This document shows positions 1 to 5,264 of a stretch of 8,607 nucleotides of DNA, piece by piece. This DNA is from JALZDI01 sp965653225 (GTDB taxonomy: Bacteria; Actinomycetota; Actinomycetes; Propionibacteriales; Nocardioidaceae). The notes beneath the pieces are model-generated. The model was given only the letters and a program-made list of their open reading frames with translations. It did not search any database and was not told the origin of the DNA. Location: NCBI GenBank assembly GCA_965653225.1, contig CBFGZI010000148.1:1-8607 (forward strand), read 5' to 3'. The number at the start of each line of letters is the position of its first letter. Within the stretch, counting starts at the first letter, position 1. The position numbers and the translations under genes were made by a program.

Positions 1-257
1 ACCTGGTCGGCGGCGAACTTGACGTAGTCGTAGCCGTAGCCGCCGTTGAAGATCACGGCCTCCACGCTCGAGTTCTTCGCGAGCCCGAACGGGTTGGTTG
101 CCGTCTTTGTGGCGCCACCACCGCCACCGCTGCCCCCGCTGCTCGGGGACGATCCGCTGCACGAGGCGAGCGACCCGGCGAACGGCATCAGCGCCGCTGT
201 CGCCAGGGCGCCACGGAGCAGGCTCCGCCGGTCAATCTGTTTGGTTTCCAGCGTCAT
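1..257 (-). CDS. ngcE: NgcE-like GlcNAc/chitobiose ABC transporter substrate-binding lipoprotein (N-terminus only)
   Basis: The first 85 codons of a secreted solute-binding lipoprotein are present; the rest runs off the left edge. Seen in the sequence: a twin-arginine motif (DRRSLLRG, R10-R11), a hydrophobic segment at about residues 17-31, and a lipobox LASC with the lipidated Cys at 33. A Ser/Gly-rich linker (34-48) follows, then the start of the mature domain with NPFGLAKNSSVEAVIFNGGYG (56-76 region). The NPFG...VEAVIF.GGYG...Y.KF pattern is what I know from the NgcE family, which binds N-acetylglucosamine and diacetylchitobiose outside the membrane and delivers them to the NgcF/NgcG permeases. 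The ATG at 257 is preceded by GAAAGG with a 9-nt spacer. The gene lies 82 nt downstream of the SIS enzyme, on the same strand and probably in its operon. The Tat-like motif suggests folded export, but this is an inference. A binding protein for another sugar is possible, because the ligand-binding part is not in view. Confidence 0.75.
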   Translation of the reverse strand, partial: MTLETKQIDRRSLLRGALATAALMPFAGSLASCSGSSPSSGGSGGGGGATKTATNPFGLAKNSSVEAVIFNGGYGYDYVKFAADQ

Positions 258-339
258 CGTGGAATGCCTTTCGTGATGATCTTTCTCTACTGAATGCTTG
301 GGCCTACCGACTCCAGATGCGGGCTGCCGAACGTTCTGA

Positions 340-1095
340 TCAGGCGGTGCCGGCGATGCGCTCGCCGTACCGCGCCTTGAGGGCGTCGTTGTGCTCGTCA
401 CCTCCCGGGATGTTGGCGGAGATGTAGAGCGGCGGCACCTCGCCCGCGTCCCGGAGCCGCTGGGCCGCGCCGAGGGTGAGGATCTGGGCGATGTACGCGG
501 CCGTGATCGACGAGACCGCCCCGGCAGACAGCCCGTCGCCGAGGCCGATCGTGGTGTCGCCGTACGGCGCCCGGTTGTCGATCACGATGTCGGCGATCTC
601 CGCGAGCCGCTTGCCGCTGCTGTGCTTGGGCGTGACGGCGTTCGTGTGCTCCAGGCTGGTCACCGCGATGACGGGGTGGCCGTCCGCCTTGGCGCGCAGG
701 GCGAGACCGACGATCGACCCGTTGACGCCGGAGTTGGACGCAATCAGGAACACATCGGCCGGCTCGAACGAGTACAGCTCGTAGAGCTCGTCGACGACCG
801 ACTCGTCGCGCTCGAGGCGGCCGCCCTGGAGCACCGAGACGTCCCGGCTGCCGCGCAGGACGACGTCGCGCAGCACGATCGCGTGCGAGGGGATCAGCCC
901 GCCGGCGCGGCCGGCGACCTCCATGGCGAACGCCTGGGAGTGGCCGGTGCCGAATGCCTGGAGCACGCCCCCGCGCTGCAAGGAGGACACGATCAGGTCG
1001 ATCGCCTGGTCGAGGCCGCCGGCACGGACCTCCTGGTCGAGGTCGTCGAGCCGACGGCGGACCTCGGCGGAGAAGTCGGCGAAGAGTGCGCTCAT
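340..1095 (-). CDS. SIS-domain amino-sugar phosphate enzyme, UPF0309/NagS type
   Basis: A 251-aa protein made almost entirely of one SIS (sugar isomerase) fold. Visible landmarks are FGTGHSQ (48-54), the phosphate-loop-like ASNSGVNG (119-126), TSLEHTN (146-152) and a conserved-looking C-terminus PPLYISANIPGGDEHNDAL (221-239). This pattern fits the UPF0309/COG4821 family. From memory, the Streptomyces coelicolor member SCO4393 (NagS) was reported to dehydrate N-acetylglucosamine 6-phosphate to a chromogen-type product. The same reaction here is an inference, supported by the neighbouring GlcNAc-binding protein and kinase genes. I placed the start at 1095, because the open frame extending upstream is only the shadow of the regulator gene. 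The ATG overlaps the regulator's TGA (ATGA), so translation is probably coupled; an AAAGGAA lies about 11 nt upstream inside the regulator. The length is normal for the family. An isomerase or an etherase-like activity remains possible. Confidence 0.85.
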   Translation of the reverse strand: MSALFADFSAEVRRRLDDLDQEVRAGGLDQAIDLIVSSLQRGGVLQAFGTGHSQAFAMEVAGRAGGLIPSHAIVLRDVVLRGSRDVSVLQGGRLERDESVVDELYELYSFEPADVFLIASNSGVNGSIVGLALRAKADGHPVIAVTSLEHTNAVTPKHSSGKRLAEIADIVIDNRAPYGDTTIGLGDGLSAGAVSSITAAYIAQILTLGAAQRLRDAGEVPPLYISANIPGGDEHNDALKARYGERIAGTA

Positions 1096-2051
1096 GCTGT
1101 GGCGGTTCCTTTCGACGAGGACACGGCCCGCTGCCGGGCCGCCGAGCGAAGCGGACGGCGGTGCGGCGCCACGGCCGCTGCGGAGGCCGCCAGGAGGCTC
1201 GTCGTACGCGAGAAGTTCCGTTGGGCCGCGACGAGGTAGAGCAGGTCGATCACGAAGAGCTGGGCGTGCTTGGCCGACAGGTCGTCGGGCTGGAGGTACT
1301 CCCCCGGCGCGTAGCTGGTCAGGTGGGCGTCGGCGAGCTGGGCCATCGGGGAGGCCGGGTCGCTGGTCACCGCGACCGCGTAGGCGCCCGACGACTTGGC
1401 CAGAGCCAGCATCTCGATGGTTTCCTCGGTGCGGCCCGTGTTGGAGAAGGCGATCGCCACACTCCCTTCGCCCAGCAGCGCGGCGCTGGTGAGGCCGACG
1501 TGCACCTCGCTCCACGCGTGCGCGTTGATCCCGATCCGGTAGAGCCGGGCCTGCAGCTCGACCGCCATGCCGGCGCTCCCCCCGATGCCGTAAATGTCCA
1601 CGTGGCTGCTCTGGGCGACGGCCTCCGCGACCCGGCCGACAAGCGCGGGGTCCAGTCGCTCCGAGGTGGATGTGAGCGCCACGGTGTGGGCGCTTACCAG
1701 CGTGCGCATCACCTCGGTCGCGGTGTCACCCGGGTGGAACGCGCGGCCGATGTCGGAGTCCCAGGTCTCGTTGGCGCTCGACCGCCCCTGCTCGGCCGCG
1801 GCACCCACCCGCAGGGCGGGGTACCCGGTGTAGCCGATCGCACGGCAGAACCGGGTGACCGTGGCCGGTGAGGTCCCGGCTCGCTCGGCGAGCTCGGTGA
1901 TCGACAGCCGCAGCGGCAGGGACGGATCCTCGAGCAGGAGCGTGCCGATCTTGGCCATCGCCTCGGGCATCTGCGCAAGGGCAGCGCGGATCCTGCTGCT
2001 GGCGTCGTAGCCTTCCAGGGCGCGTCCCCCCGGCCCCTCAGGAGCACTCAT
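1092..2051 (-). CDS. MurR/RpiR-family transcriptional regulator with SIS sugar-phosphate domain
   Basis: A 319-aa regulator. An N-terminal HTH_6-type domain covers about residues 15-90, with the recognition region ITELAERAGTSPATVTRFCR (51-70) followed by AIGYTGYP, the hallmark of RpiR proteins. A SIS domain follows at about 145-275, with IYGIGGSAGMA (153-163) and AFSNTGRTEET (201-211) forming the expected phosphosugar pocket. The last 40 residues are Ala/Arg/Ser-rich and probably disordered. RpiR proteins usually bind short palindromes and respond to sugar phosphates. The ATG at 2051 has an AAGGA ribosome binding site with a 6-nt spacer. It is the first gene of the leftward operon, overlaps the SIS enzyme by 4 nt and is divergent from the sugar kinase, so it most likely controls both directions and itself. 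GlcNAc-6-phosphate or a product of the SIS enzyme is my guess for the effector; repressor versus activator cannot be told. Confidence 0.92.
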   Translation of the reverse strand: MSAPEGPGGRALEGYDASSRIRAALAQMPEAMAKIGTLLLEDPSLPLRLSITELAERAGTSPATVTRFCRAIGYTGYPALRVGAAAEQGRSSANETWDSDIGRAFHPGDTATEVMRTLVSAHTVALTSTSERLDPALVGRVAEAVAQSSHVDIYGIGGSAGMAVELQARLYRIGINAHAWSEVHVGLTSAALLGEGSVAIAFSNTGRTEETIEMLALAKSSGAYAVAVTSDPASPMAQLADAHLTSYAPGEYLQPDDLSAKHAQLFVIDLLYLVAAQRNFSRTTSLLAASAAAVAPHRRPLRSAARQRAVSSSKGTATA

Positions 2052-2147
2052 TGAAAATCCTTATCAGCGATGCCACCGGGTTGAGGAAAACTATTTCCAT
2101 GTTGTAGTTCAGGTCACAATCACCTGCATGTCACGAATAGGTAACGA
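2052..2147. promoter_or_regulatory. Divergent regulator/kinase promoter region
   Basis: This 96-nt space separates the divergent regulator and kinase starts and must hold both promoters. It is clearly richer in A and T than the flanking genes. It carries the inverted repeat at 2085-2098 and a weaker one, AGGT-7 nt-ACCT, at 2111-2125. No strong -35/-10 pair stands out on either strand. TTGTGA around 2115-2120 on the minus strand is a possible -35 for the regulator, but its spacing to the TAGTTT near the palindrome is too long to trust. Confidence 0.6.
2085..2098. promoter_or_regulatory. Candidate RpiR operator, inverted repeat GGAAA-N4-TTTCC
   Basis: GGAAAACTATTTCC is a perfect 5+5 inverted repeat with a 4-nt AT-rich centre. 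It sits roughly midway between the divergent starts, 34 nt upstream of the regulator ATG and 49 nt upstream of the kinase ATG. Known sites of RpiR-family proteins are often A/T-centred palindromes of the GAAA...TTTC kind. Its position would let a bound regulator block or activate both promoters. A 5-bp arm pair can arise by chance, so the support is the location and the pattern type. Confidence 0.45.
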
Positions 2148-3125
2148 ATGACGGAACACTTCACCGGATTGGTGGCCGTTGACGCCGGCGGTACCCGCAC
2201 CCGGGCCGTGGTCGTCCACCCGGCCGGCCGGTGCCTGGGCTACGACCTCGCGGGCAGCGGAAACCCGACCGCCGTGGGGCCGGACGCCGCCGCTGCGTCC
2301 GTTGCCGAAAGCGTGATGGGCGCGCTGCGGAGAGCGGCGGTGCCGAGCACGCAGATCCGGCTGGTCCTGCTCGCGATGGCCGGCGAGGGCACGACCTCCG
2401 TCGCAGCCGAGATCAGCCACCGGCTTGCAGGCGCCGACCTGGACGCGCCGGTGATCTTCGAGTCCGACCTGCTGGCGACGTACTTCTCGGGCACCCATCG
2501 GCCGGACGGGTACGCCGTCATCGCCGGGACCGGGGCGGGCGCGATCCGGGTGGAGGACGGGCGCCAGGTCGCCGTCGCGGACGGGCTCGGCTGGCTGCTC
2601 GGCGACGAGGGCTCCGGCTTCTGGATCGGTCAACGCGTCGTACGCGCCGCCCTGGCCGACCTGGACGGCCGTGGCCCGTCCACGGCGCTCACGCCGCTGC
2701 TGCTCGCACGGCTCGGCGTGCCTCCGCCGTCGGATGCCGGCGACCGGGCTCCCGTCAAGGCGGTGGTGCGGGCGCTGTACGCCGGCCCGCCCGTCCGGCT
2801 CGCCGACTACGCCGGGCTGGCGTTCGAGGCCGACGGGGACGGGACCGCCGACCGCATCCTCGACGACGCCGCCGCCGCGCTGGCACGGACCCTCGCCGCC
2901 GTCAGGTCCCCCACCGTCTCCGGTCCGGTGGTGCTCGGCGGCGGCATCCTGGGCCGCGGCCATCAGGTCGCCGATCGGCTCGCCGCCGCGTGCGGCGCGG
3001 AGGAGGTCCAGGCCGTGGTCGACGGGGCCGTCGGCGTCTGCGTCCTCGCCCTCCGGCACGCCGGGACGTACGTCGACGCCGCCATGTTCCAGCAGCTGAC
3101 GACCTCATTGGCCGCGGTGCGCTGA
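2148..3125 (+). CDS. N-acetylglucosamine kinase-like protein, BadF/BadG/BcrA/BcrD ATPase family
   Basis: A 325-aa ASKHA-fold sugar kinase. Seen: the phosphate-1 motif VDAGGTRTR (11-19, with D12), a substrate-side GSGNP (36-40), ESDLLATY (105-112) whose D107 sits where the catalytic base is expected, the phosphate-2 motif IAGTGAGA (125-132), GLGWLLGDEGSGFWIG (146-161), and the adenosine motif VVLGGGILGRG (261-271). GLGWLLGDEGSG and the order of motifs match the NAGK-like branch. Such kinases phosphorylate GlcNAc (sometimes GlcN or MurNAc) in the cytoplasm. Phosphorylation is needed because an ABC importer brings sugars in unphosphorylated, so the kinase fits the NgcE-type gene across the divergent promoter. 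The ATG at 2148 has AGG 6 nt upstream. The regulator probably controls it through the shared intergenic region. Specificity for GlcNAc rests on context; glucosamine is the main alternative. Confidence 0.87.
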   Translation: MTEHFTGLVAVDAGGTRTRAVVVHPAGRCLGYDLAGSGNPTAVGPDAAAASVAESVMGALRRAAVPSTQIRLVLLAMAGEGTTSVAAEISHRLAGADLDAPVIFESDLLATYFSGTHRPDGYAVIAGTGAGAIRVEDGRQVAVADGLGWLLGDEGSGFWIGQRVVRAALADLDGRGPSTALTPLLLARLGVPPPSDAGDRAPVKAVVRALYAGPPVRLADYAGLAFEADGDGTADRILDDAAAALARTLAAVRSPTVSGPVVLGGGILGRGHQVADRLAAACGAEEVQAVVDGAVGVCVLALRHAGTYVDAAMFQQLTTSLAAVR

Positions 3126-3182
3126 TCCCACCCCTGATAAAGGACGTGCCGCTTCCGTGGTCGGACACTAAGGTCGAAAATC

Positions 3183-3713
3183 GTGACGATCGAGCGCGCC
3201 GACCCGCCCCTGGAAGCCGACGAGGCCAGCCTGCTCGTGGCCTACCTCGACTACCACCGGGCCACCCTGCGGATGAAGGCCGACGGGCTGACCGCCGACG
3301 AGCTGCGACGGACCCATCCGCCGTCGGCGCTCACCCTGGGTGGTCTGCTCAAGCACGTGGCCCTCAACGAGGCGAACTGGTTCGGGCGGGTGCTGCACGG
3401 TCGGCCGATGGGAGAGCCGTGGGACTCCGTCGACTGGGGGGCCGACCCCGACTGGGAGTTCCACTCGGCACAGGACGACAGCCCCGAAGAGCTGCGGCGA
3501 GTCATGGACGACGCGGTCGCGCAGTCCCGCCTCGACATCGACGAAGCGCTCAGGCTGGGCGGGCTCGACCACCTATCGGTGACGCCGAGCCGCCGTGAGG
3601 GAAAGCAGTTCACCCTGCGCTGGATCCTGCTGCACATGATCGAGGAGTACGCCCGGCACAACGGACACGCCGATCTCATCCGGGAGTCCATCGACGGCGC
3701 CACCGGCGAGTGA
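3183..3713 (+). CDS. DinB-family (DUF664-like) protein
   Basis: A 176-aa four-helix-bundle protein of the DinB/YfiT-like metalloenzyme superfamily. Visible features are TLGGLLKHVALNEANWF (51-67), with His58 in the first helix pair, and HMIEEYARHNGHADLIRE (151-168), with His159 and His162; these histidines are the likely metal ligands. The HMIEEYARHNGHAD block is typical of the DUF664-like actinobacterial branch. Some DinB relatives are thiol-dependent (mycothiol or bacillithiol) transferases, others have unknown roles, so no reaction is assigned. The start is a GTG at 3183 with AAGG at 3170-3173 (9-nt spacer). It begins 57 nt after the kinase, probably as its own unit, since nothing links it to amino sugars. 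It converges with the YCII gene, whose stop is 17 nt away. Confidence 0.88.
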   Translation: MTIERADPPLEADEASLLVAYLDYHRATLRMKADGLTADELRRTHPPSALTLGGLLKHVALNEANWFGRVLHGRPMGEPWDSVDWGADPDWEFHSAQDDSPEELRRVMDDAVAQSRLDIDEALRLGGLDHLSVTPSRREGKQFTLRWILLHMIEEYARHNGHADLIRESIDGATGE

Positions 3714-3730
3714 CCGCGCCGGCACCCGAT

Positions 3731-4090
3731 TCATTCGGTCCGAGGCTGCGGCTTGAAGCGGCGAACCTCATGCGGCCACCCGCATGCCTCCGCGATCTTG
3801 CCCGCCCACATCGTGGCGGTCTCGTCGTCGGGCACGTCCACCACGGCGAACCCGCCTAGGAACTCCTTGGTCTCGACGTAGGGTCCGTCGGTGATCACCG
3901 TGGTGCCGCTGGTGGGGTCGGCGCTGTAGACCGGGCCGTCCTCCTCCTCTAGCCCCCCGGCAAAGACGTACACGCCGGCCGCCTTCATCTCGTCCACGAC
4001 CGCCATGGCGAGCGGGCCGCGCCCACGGAACCACTCCGCGGAGTGGTCGCCCACCCACTGCTGGTTGAAGTAGAGGAGGTACTCGGTCAT
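3731..4090 (-). CDS. YCII-family (DGPY-type) protein
   Basis: A 119-aa ferredoxin-like (dimeric alpha/beta barrel) protein. It opens with MTEYLLYFNQQW and carries the family signature TDGPYVETKEFLGGFAVVDV (67-86), the variant of DGPF...E.KE.LGG. These small proteins are common in actinomycetes and are often linked to ECF sigma factors; no sigma factor is present here. No catalytic role is established for this branch. I chose the start at 4090 rather than an in-frame ATG at 4135, because an AAGGAG lies 6 nt before 4090 and the family starts at this point. It is convergent with the DinB gene. The 200 nt upstream look non-coding and should contain its promoter. Confidence 0.88.
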   Translation of the reverse strand: MTEYLLYFNQQWVGDHSAEWFRGRGPLAMAVVDEMKAAGVYVFAGGLEEEDGPVYSADPTSGTTVITDGPYVETKEFLGGFAVVDVPDDETATMWAGKIAEACGWPHEVRRFKPQPRTE

Positions 4091-4096
4091 GGACGA

Positions 4097-4102
4097 CTCC
4101 TT
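4097..4102 (-). promoter_or_regulatory. Ribosome binding site that sets the YCII start
   Basis: AAGGAG on the minus strand, 6 nt upstream of the ATG at 4090. It decides against the upstream in-frame ATG at 4135, which would add 15 residues unlike the family. Confidence 0.8.
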
Positions 4103-4263
4103 CTGCTCTGGCGGACCCCAGTGGACCTCGTTCACCTACCCCACGAACGGCGCCGGGCGAATCCGACACCGTTCTACCGCAAAATCGAACACCGATCTTG
4201 GAGCAACCATCCGAATTGCCGTCGTGGCCCCAGGGTCAGCCAGACGGCGGCGGCCAATCGAGA

Positions 4264-4288
4264 CGCCGACTGCGGGCTGCGGTCGGCG
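4264..4288 (-). terminator. Hairpin just after the PAP2 phosphatase stop
   Basis: The arms CGCCGAC (4264-4270) and GTCGGCG (4282-4288) are a perfect 7-bp inverted repeat. Two more inner pairs (GC/GC) follow beyond one mismatch, around a 5-nt loop. On the minus strand it begins 2 nt after the TAG of the phosphatase gene. There is no real U-tract downstream, so it is either an actinomycete-type GC hairpin terminator or a 3'-end stabiliser. Confidence 0.45.
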
Positions 4289-4290
4289 GG

Positions 4291-5175
4291 CTAGCGTCCG
4301 GTCTCTGCGAGGTCCGTGGCCCGCAGGATCCCGAGCATGGCGGCGAACGCGCCGCCTACGACGAGCAGCACGCCGCCGAGCAGGGCGGTCACGGTCACCG
4401 GTGTGCTCGTCGAGTCGTGCGCGAGCAGCGCGAGCAGCACCGTCGCCGCGGTACCGCCGCCGACGCCGACCAGGGCGATCCTTGCGGTGCGACCCGGCGG
4501 CCGCCAGCGGGCCCCGCCGGGCACCGACTGGTCAATGCGGCGCAACACCACCCAGGCCGCGACCACGGACCAGAAACCGACCACACAAAACGCCGCGAGT
4601 GCGTCGCCTGCGCGGTGCCACCCGGCCGACATGGTCGCGACCGCGACGAGCGCGCCGACGGCGGCCCCGATGACGGCGGCGACGCGACGCAGCGCGACCG
4701 GGGCCACGAGGACGAGCGCCGCGGCCGCGCTGAACGCGGCCGTGGCATGCCCGGACGGCAGGCTGTTCAGCGTCTCCGGTGCGGCCTCGTGCAGACCGAG
4801 GTCGGGACGCGAGAACAGGTAGTTCTTGAGCAGCCAGGTGCTTGCATTGGCTGCCGCCAGCAGCCCGATCGAGACGACGGCCGCGCGACCGGCCAGTCGG
4901 AGCAGCGCGATCACCACGACGACCGCCGTCGCCACCGCGAGCGAGCCCACCGACACCACGTCGAGGACCGCGTGCACGCTGTCGGAGAGGGCCGACTGAG
5001 TGCTCAACGCGCCGCGCAGCGCCGCGTCGCTGACCAGCCGCCCCGGAACAGTGCGCACGGTCAGCACGTAGACGGCGACGAGCGTGACCAGGTAGGCGGC
5101 ACCGAGCCCGCCGAGCACCAGTCGGGGGCGGATCCGGTCGGGCACGGGCACGGTGGGCAGCAGCTGCGTGGTCAC
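4291..5175 (-). CDS. PAP2-family membrane phosphatase
   Basis: A 294-aa integral membrane protein with several hydrophobic helices (about 18-40, 72-92, 98-112, 143-160, 165-183, 192-210, 232-252 and 262-282). Active-site motifs are visible: KNYLFSRPDLG (117-127; motif 1), NSLPSGHATAAF (137-148; motif 2, with His143) and SAGWHRAGDALAA (183-195; motif 3, with His187 and Asp191). The family removes phosphate from lipid phosphates or pyrophosphates at the membrane, including undecaprenyl pyrophosphate. The substrate cannot be read from the sequence. Motifs 1 and 3 differ from the textbook forms: there are five residues between Lys and Arg-Pro, and no Ser-Arg before the HxxxD. I recall this variation in other actinomycete members. 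The start is a GTG at 5175 with only a weak GGGTT upstream, and a slightly different start is possible. It lies 89 nt downstream of mraY on the same strand, so co-transcription is plausible. Confidence 0.85.
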   Translation of the reverse strand: MTTQLLPTVPVPDRIRPRLVLGGLGAAYLVTLVAVYVLTVRTVPGRLVSDAALRGALSTQSALSDSVHAVLDVVSVGSLAVATAVVVVIALLRLAGRAAVVSIGLLAAANASTWLLKNYLFSRPDLGLHEAAPETLNSLPSGHATAAFSAAAALVLVAPVALRRVAAVIGAAVGALVAVATMSAGWHRAGDALAAFCVVGFWSVVAAWVVLRRIDQSVPGGARWRPPGRTARIALVGVGGGTAATVLLALLAHDSTSTPVTVTALLGGVLLVVGGAFAAMLGILRATDLAETGR

Positions 5176-5264
5176 GGAACCCGTTTACCCCACGAGAGCC
5201 GCGCCTGCACCTACCGTTTCAGGACAGGCCAAGAGGACGTCGCATCAGGTTCAAGCGGAGGGTT

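Noticed and set aside
46..427. Small rightward open frames at the left edge
   Set aside because: They are antisense to the lipoprotein signal region and the SIS gene; no ribosome binding site or family resemblance.
340..1515. A 391-aa leftward open frame that would make a longer SIS protein
   Set aside because: Its first 140 residues are Arg/Gly/Pro-rich and are the other-frame shadow of the regulator gene. The protein family begins at the ATG at 1095.
2231..3598. Long rightward open frame (455 aa) spanning the kinase and DinB genes
   Set aside because: Extremely Arg-rich translation with no recognisable motif; it is a shadow of two clear genes in another frame.
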